A stretch of 64,000 nucleotides of DNA from Persicaria tinctoria (lineage: Eukaryota; Streptophyta; Magnoliopsida; Caryophyllales; Polygonaceae). Positions 48,044 to 59,389 of the stretch are shown in pieces. Position 1 is the first letter of the stretch, and each line of letters starts with the position of its first letter. A program made the position numbers and the translations under genes. Under the pieces are notes generated by a model. It was not told where the DNA came from, did not search any database, and saw only the letters and a list, made by a program, of their open reading frames with translations. The stretch spans positions 6,138,001 to 6,202,000 of the forward strand of contig JBANSL010000005.1 of NCBI GenBank assembly GCA_037127255.1, given 5' to 3'.

Positions 48044-48931
48044 TCATAGGCAACCTAATACAACACTTCCCCTAGTAATGTTATGCTTCTCATGGAAAAT
48101 AGAGAAGAAAATAGTTGGTAGGCATCGTTGAATTGACTGCAAGGGTATTTGGGTTTGAAATGAGGGTATATTTTTACTTATCATATATGTTAGCACACCG
48201 CACTTGGGAATTGAGTTTTTATCATTGTTTGTATAGTCGAACCTTAACCCCATACAAATTAAGTTCTTTGTCCAGTAAAGAGTTAGTCTAGCTATTCTTG
48301 GCTGTGTATTTTGTTTCCTCTTAATTAGATTTATTCGTATACCTTCATAGCTATCTTTCATGTTTTCAATCAGCGAGCACCATTTAGTTTTTGTGTTCAA
48401 CTGTAATGAGCTCCTACGCCCTAGCAAGCTCCTCGCAACGAAGTATCTGTTCTCGATAGAACTCTGCACATTTATACTAATCTTGTAACCCCTAAGACGA
48501 GGAAGATATGCACTAGATTGATATTTAAACATCTTGAAAAGCAGTTCAGATTTACAAACCAAATTACATAGACATTCAAACCCTTCATCAATTGTTCCAT
48601 TACTCCTACAATTCAGACGGTGGGACTCTCCTGAACAAACCGCACTGTAACTTAGAACTATATTTACAATTGTCGGACACTGCATAGACATGAAGGCATA
48701 GGTCGGCTCAAGGTTCACACCATCGACGGTGATGCTTGCAAAAAGTTTTATTTCTTCAAACCTGGAAAAAACACTGCTCATCCAGATTGCATACCTGACA
48801 ACTTCTAGCACTTGCACAAAAGAGGTGGTGATCCTTCCTTTCCGGTTCTTGATATCCCACCACCTTAGGATACCAAGAAGCAAACGCCATGTCTTTTTAC
48901 TCTTCATTTTTACCCCTTTTACCGCCTCCAC
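48044..48931 (-). CDS. 295-codon frame between ORF1 and ORF2 of LINE copy F
   Basis: Open from ATG 48931, inside the 3' end of ORF1 (35-nt overlap), to TGA 48046-48044, overlapping the ORF2 ATG (48047) as ATGA. The product is Ser-, Leu- and Cys-rich, basic overall, with no recognised domain. It spans the whole inter-ORF interval. Same position and the same stop/start overlap as the 327-codon frame of copy E. Whether it is translated is unknown. Confidence 0.5.
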   Translation of the reverse strand: MEAVKGVKMKSKKTWRLLLGILRWWDIKNRKGRITTSFVQVLEVVRYAIWMSSVFSRFEEIKLFASITVDGVNLEPTYAFMSMQCPTIVNIVLSYSAVCSGESHRLNCRSNGTIDEGFECLCNLVCKSELLFKMFKYQSSAYLPRLRGYKISINVQSSIENRYFVARSLLGRRSSLQLNTKTKWCSLIENMKDSYEGIRINLIKRKQNTQPRIARLTLYWTKNLICMGLRFDYTNNDKNSIPKCGVLTYMISKNIPSFQTQIPLQSIQRCLPTIFFSIFHEKHNITRGSVVLGCL

Positions 48932-50507
48932 CCATCAGCTTGGAGCAGGCAATTTCACCTTCCTCAATCCCGAGCTTCCGCTTGCCCGACTCGAACTTGA
49001 CAGGCCCCTCACTCCACTGCTGCTCAAACCTCAAGGCCGGAGAAGAGGCCGAGGGAGCAGCAAGAGCAATACAGGAGCTTGGTAGGAGACAATCAGGGTT
49101 GTAGAGATTAGGTAAAGTGAATTCAGAGGAAGCAGGAATGTTACCCAATAGCCTCTCGAAATCTTCCTGAGTGAAGTCGGCAGGGATGCCACAGGGTACC
49201 ATTCCTCCCTCATAGTCTCCTTCCATTTCAAGCATCTCTTCATCGTCGGCTTCGTAGTACTCGGGGTCTTGGAAATCAGCCTCAATTGCAATTGGATTGG
49301 CATCATTTGGGTGTTCAGTAGCAGGGGTTTCCTCTTCATTTTCTTGATATTCTTCAACAGATTCATGCTCTTCAATCTCAGGGATAGGTGGAAGGAGTTC
49401 CACCACTACAGATTTTGTAATAGAGATATTGGAATTCTCACCAGTAGTAGAATCGGAGGAATCATCCGAAGATGAATCAGAGCTTAGATCGACATTTTTG
49501 CCAAAGGATTTCCACAGGTCTTCCTTTGAGTGCCCGGAGGAGGGAGGAGGGATCGGCTTTGACTTTCTTGCTACATGTATCCACTCCCCACCATCATTGG
49601 ATTGCCCATCAGTTCCATCAGCCATGGAAACATCCTCAGGTCCGGCCCCCATGATGCCACTTCCTCCAGAATTACACACTCTTCTCCCTAGGCAGTTCTC
49701 AAACATATGCTCTGCGCTTCCACAACTCCCACACCCTTCCGGGAAATCTTCAAACCAAATTGGGTAGGATTCCAGTTCCCCCATCTCATTAGCCATCAGA
49801 ACCCTTTTGTTAGGGATTTTTGTCAGATCTGCACTAACACACACTCTCGGGTAGCGAAGTCTTGCACCATTCAGGTTAAAAGCAGCGACCCTGATCACGG
49901 TTCCGATCTTGTTCCTCTCAACTATGGACTTGAGAAGGGAGTCACTTACATACTTGGTTGGCAACCCAGGGAAGCGAACCCACATATCCAGAATCGACAC
50001 CGACTCAGTGGTAGGATTGAAAGACTGTCTCCATGGTCGGAACAGCAGGAGTTGTCCAAACACATGAAAAGGTCTCCCCTCCCACACCTTGCCTCTATCC
50101 TCCTTAAGATCAAACTTCAGCTCAAACCAATTGTTGGCTAGAGGAAATAACTGAAATCCAGCTCATAGGAACTTCCAATCAACTTTGATCTTTCTTCTAA
50201 TCTCCTTGGCCTCAATCGATTTCCCTATGACAGTGGCGAACAGAGAGGTGTTGTTGAGCGTGGATATGTTCGCCTGAACATCTACTTGGATGTCCCTCAA
50301 CATCTGTACATCAATCCTTGCCTTTCTCAACTGCTTTTCAAGATTTTTTTGTGAGACTTTTAACTCCGAACCCGGCGGAACAGGAGTCCCCTCCGAGTCG
50401 GAGCCAAAGGTCGGGTTTTGTTTGCCCTTTCGGGTGTTTGTCTGTGGAAAGCCGAAGTGTTCGGCCTCCATTGGTTTTTTCCCTTTGTCCGACGAGGATG
50501 CCGCCAT
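48897..50507 (-). pseudogene. LINE copy F ORF1 (DUF4283-like, CCHC zinc knuckle), one nonsense codon
   Basis: Nucleic-acid-binding first protein of the LINE. ATG 50507 (MAASSSDKGKK); a coiled stretch LEKQLRKARIDVQML and a segment ending KIKVDWKFL are followed by an in-frame TGA at 50163-50165, after which the frame stays open to 48897. The DUF4283-like core has VWEGRPFHVFGQ, WVRFPGLP and FPEGCGSCGSAEHMFENC, where the knuckle CGSCGSAEHMFENC is CX2CX4HX4C. A long acidic Ser/Glu/Asp tail follows and the C-terminus is basic (KRKLGIEEGEIACSKLMGGG). Only a single lesion, so this ORF1 is the best preserved in the window. Confidence 0.9.
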
Positions 50508-51183
50508 GAAGACAAGAGAAACAAGACAAGTATTAGTGTAAGAAAATAGGAGGAGATTTTTCAATAAGAATAGATCAGAGAGGGTGTGAAGAGATCCCAC
50601 ACACCCTTGTTTTTTTATAGAGATTTGGGGGAGAAAGAAGGGGCGAAGCGAGTCGCTGACCTTCCATACGCCGTACGGAGCCATCAGAAACTTGCAACAG
50701 AGGTGCACTCGAGCTCTCACCTCTCCGACTGTACGACAGTGACAGATAGTCTTGGGTTGCAAGGAAAGCCGTACAACCCCTTCCATGAGATGTGGCCATG
50801 GAGGAGGCCGACTTCTCAAAACCCTACCTCCCCTATCGTTGTAGACCTTCCCCAGCATGGCAACAAACCAGAGATCTGCCTCTCGACCGTATAGCTTCAC
50901 CTCCAATCGATCCCTCTTCCTCCTTTGCTTTTTTTTTTCCAAGGAAAATCTCTCCTTACGGCAACGAATTGCCTCTTTCCACTCCTCGAATTGCTTGGAT
51001 GAGGGATTAACGTAACATCATTGTTTTGGGGATCAGACTGGATTTGGGAGTAGATTTGACAAGAGGAAGGATTTAAGGGAGGTCGGCTACAGGATCTAGG
51101 GTTTTTTCGATCGCTTTTGGGGAAAACTGGAAAGTTCTCGAGAACAGACGAAAGGGAGCGCGTCCAGACGCGTACTCTTTTCA
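50508..51183 (-). promoter_or_regulatory. LINE copy F 5' UTR (internal promoter region)
   Basis: About 675 nt upstream of the ORF1 ATG. GC-richer than the surroundings. The first bases in RNA sense include AAGAGTACGCG; LINE copy E begins with AAGAGTACG and copy C has AAAGAGAACGCG at the same place, so the three share a 5' start motif and are 5'-complete. No ORF is supported here. Confidence 0.6.
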
Positions 51184-51740
51184 TTTTGGAATCGCCCAAG
51201 CCAGCACGAAAGGGACAACAACTGAATCCTAGCCATAGGCTAGGCGGCGAAAGACGTACTAGACCATGCCGGCACATAGAAAGGACGAAGACGCCTAGCC
51301 GGTGGCTTGGAGAGCAATGAGGAGATCATGCGCCTTCCCACAACGAGAAAGTTGCAGAACAAAACGTGAAAACGAGTTCGAGATTTGGGGTTTCCGAATG
51401 ACATATGGACAACTACGGCAGCAAAACGAACCTAGACCACCGAAGCACGAGATGAGCAAGGGGATGGGCAAACACAAGACGAGGAAGCCCGATTCATCGA
51501 AGCCCCAGATTAATTTAGAGTTTAATTCAACTTCGAAGAAGGATTTTGGGAGTGGTATTTTTTTTTCTCAAATTGGACAGAAATTTGGGTGAGTGGGCAA
51601 CGCCGAGGGTGAAAATAGAGGGCGAGATGAAGGAAGGCAAATCCGACCACAAAGAAAGTCATATAGGGAGATCGAGAGTGAGGAAAGTGATGACCAGTGA
51701 CGACGGAGGGCGGAACGTGGAGACCTGAACCACTCAAGAA
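51184..51740. repeat. duplicated unit, copy 2, last part
   Basis: Matches 22659-23212 in direct orientation at high identity, including the GGAATCGCCCAAGCCAGCAC start and the ACCACTCAAGAAGACAG end. Frames in it differ between copies by indels. No gene recognised. Confidence 0.88.
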
Positions 51741-51988
51741 GACAGTCATGGCCAGGTTGGGAAGACAAAGGGCGATGTGGCCCTGAAGGAACGATAGCCA
51801 ACTTGGGAGGGGGTTTTGGGGTTATAAGCCGATTTGGGGAATTACCTGTACACCAAATTCAACGAGAGCGAGAGCCCAAATCGACAACAATGCCAACTTG
51901 CCAAGTAGAGGCGGTTGGAGCCAAATTGAGCGACCGAATCCGATTTGAAACGGCCGAAGTCGAGTTTGAAACTCTCTCTCTAGATTTC
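51741..51988. other. flank between duplicated unit and LTR-like element
   Basis: Unique sequence with no domain, repeat or splice structure that I can support. Confidence 0.45.
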
Positions 51989-54852
51989 TGAAATCACAAC
52001 AAACTAGCGGTAGACACCGATTCCTCCAAATGGGACACAAAGGGCTAAGAAATAGGTAGAATACTCTAGTAAAATGCCCTAAACTCTACCCAAGAGTGCT
52101 CAAAGACAATGCTAGAATAGACGCTATCAAAATACCCCATACTTACCCTTGCTTGTCCCCAAGCAAGACTAAGATAATAAACCACAAGGTAGCGTATGCT
52201 AAATAGAAATATCGAACGAATGTCGTCCTAGCAAATCACTGTCAACAATCAAGCTTGACTAGCACATCATAACACGAAAATCCTCTAATGCACTTCACTT
52301 ACATCTCGACCTCAATACTCATCATCCACAAAGCTTGAACAATCTCGATAATCTCCACCGCTTGAAAATATGCACACAACAAAATCATGAGGGCTTTATA
52401 GGGTTATGATGAGGTTAAGGCGGAAACAGTTGGGTATGGAAAATTTCAGGCCATGTGGTGCTAAAATCCGGGAAAAATGATCATTCGAGAACAATCGGAA
52501 AAAACACACACTTTCAAAGAATCAAACTCATACCAATCCACCAAACAAACTCCATCATAACAACTTTTTCATGTTCACTTTTGTCAACCACATCAAAAAA
52601 TTTCTTTTTTTTTTCTTTTCCTTTTTCACTCTTTTTCTTACCTCTGTAGCCTCGAGACCGTTTTATACGAATACAAACATTTGTGATGAATGCACCCGGT
52701 TACTAAGTGTCTCGGCATCCTCGCTTTGCACTTCTTCCTACTTGTGTGAATTTTATTCTCCACAAGCAGAATCGGTTACTAACCGTATTTTTTTCTTTTT
52801 CTTGACTTTTGCACAAGAGTGAATTTTATTCTCCTCTTATCCCAAGATTTTTTTTTTATCACAATCAAGAAAAATCACCCCACACTTGAAGCACATCCAC
52901 ACAACAAAATACAACACCACGACCCAAAATTCTGGATTGGGTAAAGGCAAATAGCGGGCTATGAAAGTCTTGTGGAGCTACCAAAGAAACAAGCTTCTAA
53001 GGCTCAGAAGGCTTCAAGGAGATTATCAAATGCAAGGTTAGGTAAGGAGGAATGGGCTAACAAAACTTCCTCAATCATATTTCAATTGTGCACATAAACC
53101 AAATAATGCGGTCTCAACCATAAAATCAAGCTCGAGTATCCAAGTATGAGGCAAGATACACATAAGATCAAGCAAGAGAGTATACAATCTAGCTAGTCAA
53201 ACAAGGAAATGACTCAATGCTCAAGCAGTCATAAAACATTCCAATAAGTGCGGGCCAAATAGATACAAAAACTGCAAAAATTGTGAAGTATTCACCCCCA
53301 CCCCATACTTAGACAAAGCATTGTCCTCAATGTGCAAAATAATCAAGTAAGAGATGTGAATACTCACAATTTCAAAATGTAGAGCATGTGTAGGTAGCAA
53401 AGCTAGAGCCATTTGCATCTAAGCCTAGACAAGATAACCAACACAAAGAACCAACACAAAGAAGCAATTAAGTATTATGAAATATATATGGGGAAAACGT
53501 TCTAGGATTAAGGATATACCAACAATGCGTCGTCAATAGGTATAAAATATTTTCTTGCTCGAGTGATTTCAAAATCAAATTGTGGAGGTAGGTTATCTAA
53601 GGTAATCGCACATCACCTTTCGGGTTTAGCGCGAATGTGTCTAAATCGGTTAGCAATTCTCCTTTCGGGCTCAAGCAACCGATTTAGGCCCTTTAAGTTC
53701 ATAGAGTTTTAGGCAATAGTCATACTAACTTCGCCTTTCGGCTCCGAATAATATCAAAATTGCCCAAAACATCCATGATAACCTAGGAATCCTCAAGAAG
53801 TTTAGTTTCACTTTCGATCAATAAACTTCGGGTTTAATCATGTAGTTCTGATGGATCCTAATCGCCTTTCGGTCTCGATTCACCATCTAAATTCCAATTT
53901 AGGTGTTTTAGTCTTTCAATTTCAAACCCTAAATCAGATCTAATCGACTCACATCAATTAGAATAAGCACAACATGATTAAACCACAACCTAATTCAGGA
54001 ATCATTCGAGAGATACTAAGAACAAGCCTATTTCCGCATTGTCGGGACAATCCCAACCCTAGAACAAGAAGTCTAGCCACTCATGGAAAAGTACATGCTT
54101 GATTCAATCAAATTCGGCAAGACAAACATAGAACAATAGAGATGAAAATGAAATTTACCGGAATTTGATAGATCGAACGAGTTTTCTTCTCCAAAAATCC
54201 TAGTCTCCAAAGTTCACACAAAAAGCTCCACTACAATGTCCAATTTCGGCCTGAACTTTCTTCCCCAAAAACAAAACGTAACTCCCCCCTAGAACATAGA
54301 AATTACAAAGGTTTTTAATTCGTCCAAATAAACATGGAAATGTGAAAGGTTGGGCTGATCTGGCACTGTCACGACTCGTGAAGAGTCTGTCACGGGTCGT
54401 GACAGCCTGCAGACGCCTCAAAGAGATGAGTTTATCTGTCACGGCTCGTGAAGGCCTCCCACGAGTCGTGACAGCATGCAGAAGCTGAAAATTGCACAAA
54501 TTTCCTTGTGAAGGCTATCACGCAAGTCGTGCTACATCGTCTGAGCTCATATGAGTGATTCACTTGATATGCTTGCATATTGTCTCATATTTTTGCTAAT
54601 CTCTCGACCCCTTTAGCCCGTCTTTGATTACTTATTTCCACATGGAAGCGCCTCTAATCACCTCCTTATCATTTAGCTCTTGAATCGGCTCCAAAACTGC
54701 TCAAAAGTACCTGAAATCACAACAAACTAGCGGTAGACACCGATTCCTCCAAATGGGACACAAAATGCTAAGAAATAGGTAGAATACTCTAGTAAAATGC
54801 CCTAAATTCTACCCAAGAGTGCTCAAAGACAATGCTAGAATAGACGCTATCA
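51989..54852 (-). mobile_element. non-autonomous LTR-like element with 141-bp terminal direct repeats
   Basis: Terminal repeats 51989-52129 and 54712-54852 start TGAAATCACAACAAACTAGC and end ACGCTATCA, with only a few differences, and are flanked by an imperfect duplication (ATTTC / ATTTA). On the minus strand the left repeat is preceded by GGGTAAGTATGGGGTATTT, a good polypurine tract, which suggests minus orientation. No convincing primer-binding site follows the other repeat, and no gag or pol is present. The interior has GTCACG...CGTGAC palindromes (54367-54475) and a CTTTCGG-rich tract (53600-53880). TRIM- or LARD-like, class uncertain. Confidence 0.78.
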
Positions 54853-54857
54853 ATTTA

Positions 54858-56862
54858 TAGAGAGAGGATGAATACATACATGACACACCACAGCCCGACA
54901 CAACACTAGTTTTCATTTGATAAATTACACGTATATAATTAATGTCAATGCTTAATATACTTTGTTTCCTTGGACATCCAAAACTGTAATATAAATCCAA
55001 TGTTATGATCCATTATAATATTAAAAAAAAACTCCAATACCTTCGTTTTTTTAGACGTCTTCCATAGTATTAAGGTAGTATATAATTTAGCCCATAGATT
55101 AATCATTTTTTTTCCTCCATAGATTAATACTCCGTATAACCAAATTTACAAGCACACATATTATAAAAAAAATAATAAATATATGTACAACAGTACAAGC
55201 ACACAAATTTTAACTTATTTATTATCATTTTTGTTTATCGAACTTGAAAAAAAAAATCAGATTGTTATTGTTTATTTTAATAATCACATATACAACATAT
55301 ATATAAAAATTAAAATAGTAAATTGTGCATTATACAAGTCAACTCGTTAATCGCTTATGAACAAAGGTGTTGAATTTGTCCCACCCAAAAAAAAAAAAGG
55401 TGTTGAATTTGTTAATTGCCCCACCTCCCCCTAAAGTTTAACACCTAAATTTAAGAAAGCCTTTTGGGCGGGAGGGATTTTTCAGCCCCAAATCCCCAAT
55501 ATCTTGAAATCGCGTTTTCAGTTTTTCCCCCCTTCCCGGTTTTCTGATGTTCGCAGTTCACCGATCCCCCAAATCTTGTCAAATTTCGCCCTCTCCAGGC
55601 TTGCGTTGCGGATTTTCGGTTGTTCGATGCTCTGGAAGTCCATCACGATCCATGACGATGGTTTGTGTTTCCATCTTTCATCTTCGTTTCCTGTTTTTCG
55701 AATCCCTAAGCTTGTTCCCCTTTCGTTCACACAGGATTGTTTTTAATCGTTTTTGGTTTCCACTCCCTCGTATCGTCAAATTGGCGTCGATTTTTGCATA
55801 TAGGTTCCGTGAAAATTTTATCTGGCTTCTCTCTCGCTTTGGTTGTTTCTTTGACGATTGATTTTGAATTTTACCTACCTCAACAATTCCGTGCAGTGAA
55901 TCCTCAGTTGATCGAGCCAGCTTGTAGATTCAGGATTAGGTTTATTTCCCCCCTCTGATAAATTTCGTATGTCCAGGTTTATCTGTCCCAATGATTCTTC
56001 TTCGAAAAGATTCAATTAAGAATAGGAAGGAAACAAATATATGCTTCTGAGTTTGGTTTGGAAGATTGATTCTATGGATATATTCGCATGGCTAATCGTT
56101 AGAGAATACATGTAGAAAACTAGGAATTGATTCAAGGTGCTGTGCTTCAATTAGTTTAAGTATCTGAATTCCGGGGTGCATTGGGCATATATATCAGATA
56201 TATAGTGTTCAGGATATTGGAAATTTACTCTGTCAAACATGGCTGTGAATGGCATTCCAACATTCACATCTAGGTTGTATCATTTATGGTTATTCGTGAT
56301 GGATTTTTTTAACAATTCATCCATGCTGTGTGTTTGTTGACTTTGAACTCATAGTTTGATTTTGCCTGCTGTATTTTGTCTGATTTATGGTTCACAATCA
56401 TAAGTCAGTTCAAATTTATGTTGCTATGCCAAGACTTTTTCCACCGATGACGGTCTATGACATTGAAGGTGGCAGTACCTTGTTCACTTTATAAATGCAT
56501 CAGTTAATTTGCCCATTCAAATCTCTTATGCAAGTTCTAGCTATTATATTGGTCTTCTTGGTGTGTAAAACTGAAAGTTTACTACTAAACAGGTTGAAAA
56601 TATGTATTTCATTTGGGAGTAAGGAACAAATGAACAATGACCTATACTATTAGCATGGCTAAACCTTTTAGAACTTCTTCACATATACGATATATCCTGG
56701 CAAAAAATTCTTCATACATCTCTAAGTCAATAAATCGCACGGAACCAGTTCAACGGTCTGCCGTTTTTCAGCATTTTTTTTCCATGTAATATTGTTATAT
56801 ATTATCTTCTTTAAATGTTTGGAGTCAATGCATGACTAGGCATAAGTTGAAGTTGATGGTGG
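54858..56862. other. intergenic region and probable 5' leader of the GRF gene
   Basis: 54858-55480 is AT-rich with no gene. 55480-55960 is GC-richer and CT-rich, like a plant promoter/5' UTR, and 55960-56850 looks intronic, so the zinc-finger gene probably has a non-coding first exon here. The frames at 55504-55958 lack recognisable domains. No transcript data, so the exon is not drawn. Confidence 0.4.
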
Positions 56863-57825
56863 ATGCTGGAGCAGGACAACAAAGCCGGTTGGCTTATCAA
56901 ATTTTCAGCCACCGTAGTTGTTGGTTTAGCTGTTACAGCTTATGTTTGGAGGAACAATAAGAGAAGGTACATGATTCTTCTGAAAACTGTTTGATGTGAT
57001 TGTTGGAGATTATCACTTTTGTGTTAAATTTTATCATCCAGACATAGAGCCTTGGCGAATGGGAATGTGGACCATGTGGTATTTTTAACATGTTTGTTTT
57101 CTTGCAAGTTAACATAAGGGATTTGTTGAAACCAAATTTTAGGATAAGAAAGTAGTGTTTAAGAAGTTCTCACTTGATTATGTGAGGATATTGTTCCTCT
57201 TGTTGTTTTAACCCAATGACAGTCTGCAAATAATGGAATTTTTTGTTGCAGGCATTTACACGAGGGGGACAGTGCTAAAGATTCAGAGCTGACCTGCTTC
57301 TGTGGGCTCCCTGCAAAATTGAGAGTTTCAAGAACTTCCAAAAATCCCTACCGTTTATTCTACAATTGTCCTAAGAATGTCTACCATCATGTATGCTCTA
57401 CCACGTCAATTTTTATGTTTATATGCTCTTTTGCTTCTTTCTACTGATTTGTCCCATAACTACGCACTAATATTTCAACCTCTTTCCACAAAATAAACTG
57501 ACAGCAATGTGAATATTTTCGCTGGTCTGATGAAACCCCAATGGATTTGGGAAGGTATGTGGAGGAGAAAAATTTTCTCCGAGATGAGTGCATACGGCTA
57601 CAGCAGAGGATTGACTGTGTTCAGTCTCGGAGACAACAAGACAAAAACAAATGGGACAGTGAGAAAAGAGACCTTAGATCAATACTCTCCTCTGTTCAAT
57701 CTGAGCTTGATGATATCAATAAGAAAATCCGGGAAGTAAACGAGTCAGAAGAAATGCCTCCAGTTGACAATTCGTACCATGTAGATGATGAGCATGATGG
57801 TGCGGTAATTATAGGAACTGTGTAG
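56863..57825 (+). CDS. GRF-type zinc-finger protein with N-terminal membrane segment
   Basis: Exons 56863-56966, 57252-57390 and 57505-57825, GT-AG introns, 187 residues. The ATG at 56863 was chosen because an in-frame TGA lies three codons upstream. Residues 10-30 (LIKFSATVVVGLAVTAYVW) form a single membrane helix followed by the basic RNNKRR. The GRF zinc finger spans residues 48-88: ELTCFCGLPAK, SKNPYRLFYNC and QCEYFRW, with ligands Cys50, Cys52, Cys74 and Cys83. Residues 95-155 are charged and helical, probably a coiled coil; the tail is acidic. GRF fingers bind nucleic acid in other proteins, and plants have many small uncharacterised GRF-plus-membrane proteins (At4g04775-like). The specific function is unknown. 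The gene looks intact. Confidence 0.88.
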
Positions 57826-59389
57826 AGATATAAGAGAGAGCTTATGTGCAGTATCCCTTCCATTTTATAGGACTTCTGTTATCCTCCCATCCCGGTGCTG
57901 ATGATCCTTGGCTGATGGGTGAGCAATTTTCGGAATATTTTTCAGAATTCAGGGGAAGATTTAATCTACAATCCTTGGTGTTGGTAAGCATCTGCTGGAA
58001 TGAGCTGGTAAGCTAACAATTTGCTCTATGTTTCTTTTTGGTCCGACTGCACAATTTGTTATGAAGAATATGCTGTTTGCTTCCACATGTTCTTTTCTTG
58101 GTCAATTGCTACCAAATGTCCCTTAGTCCAATTCAGGATTTTGCCTACATAACCTTGGACAACGGGTCTAGCATATCTCATTGGGGTCTTGTGCACACGT
58201 GCGCCCTTGCGCTAATAGCCTAGCACATAAGCCGAGCGGGGTTCCATCGTAACTTTAAACCTATTTAGTTGGGAACCATCAGTTGAAATTTTGAAATCTC
58301 TCATAGTACATCTGCTATGAACATACCTAGATGAGATCTTGTGATGTCCATGACAAACCTGCTTTCAATTTTGTGTGACTTTCTCAACGCCCATTCCCAA
58401 AAAAGAAAGCAGACATATACCATTGATTAACACGATGCTATTCTTTTTGGGAAGTTTACTAGTTCTGAAATTCTGATTACATGAAACAGGATGCTAAACT
58501 ATTTTAGATGGGGCCGTCTATGCAGCTCTGGGTCCATCAACTGTGCTAATTGCCCGAAGATGTTTTGTTTGCTGTCCTGGGGAAGAAATGAACAGGTTAT
58601 CAAGATTATAGAGTAATGAGCACGCTGATATAACCAGCCATGTCATGAACACAGTACGGTGTTCTATTATCTTCGTATGAACATGGGCAAGATTATTTCA
58701 ATTGTGGTAATATAGGTGGGGCATTTCTTGCTGGTAGTGTGCATATCAACATGTGCAGTGTGGTAATGTGATTTTACACCATTGATTAGCTGTGCTTGTG
58801 AGTTTTTTCACCAGAGTGAAGCATTTGAAGGCAATGATATCTTTATGTAGGTCCTGGATTTTTTGCTTTTCTGTAAATTCTAATTCTTCTTAGTAGCTAG
58901 TTGTCTTTTCCAGCAATGTTTTCTACCTCTTTTTTTTTTTTTAAATTACCTGTGGAGTTATTTGTGTTGTGGAGTTAGTGGGTTGATATTGTTGTTGTGG
59001 GTCTACCTGTGTGTGCTAGAGTTTGTGTTTGATTTGACCTCTCTTTGGAATTTGAAGTTCTTGAAAATGTTTTCCAAGACAAAGATAACTCCATTGAAGG
59101 GTGGTAAAGGTACAGTTGTCATCTAGCTCAGAATAAACTAATTCAGAATAGAGTTTCGACCATTTTGAAATTTAAACAATTGTAAAAGGTCAAAGATGAG
59201 TTGACTGGCCAAGGAATCATGATATTTTTATTGGTGATAAGTAGACCCGTTGGTCTGACTTCTGCAGTACAACACTAGATGAGTTACTCAATTGCATTTG
59301 TAATTTAACGTGTACTCAAAAAGTTCACTAGTTCAGCTCTTCTTTGATTTGCTCTCTGAGCCTCAAGACTTCGACCTTTTGTGCTGGCT
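57826..59389. other. intergenic region between the GRF and fucosidase genes
   Basis: Contains the presumed 3' UTR of the GRF gene and the promoter of FUC95A. I see no ORF with a recognisable domain, no transposon termini and no obvious RNA gene. Confidence 0.5.

Larger units (their letters stand above)
36337..48047 (-). pseudogene. LINE copy F ORF2 (endonuclease, RT, RNase H), CACTA-interrupted
   Basis: From ATG 48047 (KIGAWNVRG): endonuclease with METKSK, LMGDLNEI, an in-frame TAA at about 47571-47573, then DRVLVQ and STSDHCPI. The coiled linker KEWNQKTFGNIFKQLKEVEKD follows. The CACTA element 39290-46872 lies between codons of the linker; joining across one ATT target copy keeps the frame. 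The RT frame 39285-36943 is intact for 780 codons with KNKSPGPDG, RQGDPISPY and FADD, followed by a Cys/His cluster near 37150-37215. A one-base shift at about 36945-36970 and another near 36740 break RNase H (MNFDGE). Stop TAG 36337-36339. Confidence 0.92.
36297..51183 (-). mobile_element. L1-type LINE copy F, full length, split by a CACTA element
   Basis: T-run 36298-36307; RNA-sense hairpin at 36321-36344 (TCGGTT pairing with AACCGA) containing the ORF2 stop; ORF2 from ATG 48047; 295-codon inter-ORF frame; ORF1 from ATG 50507; 5' UTR to about 51183. Host sequence on the two sides joins collinearly with copy 1 at 22655-22659. No target duplication longer than TTTT is visible. Without the CACTA insertion it is about 7.3 kb. 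ORF1 has one nonsense codon and ORF2 one nonsense plus C-terminal frameshifts, so it is the least decayed LINE here. Confidence 0.93.

Noticed and set aside
49269..50141. Plus-strand frames opposite LINE F ORF1
   Set aside because: Antisense shadows of ORF1, which carries the recognisable zinc knuckle on the minus strand.
52455..52822. Phe-rich frames in the 51989-54852 element
   Set aside because: They cover T-rich non-coding sequence of an LTR-like element; no domain, no splice structure.
59381..59389. GTG as the FUC95A start
   Set aside because: Plant nuclear genes rarely start at GTG; the ATG at 59390 aligns with the start of known FUC95A proteins.
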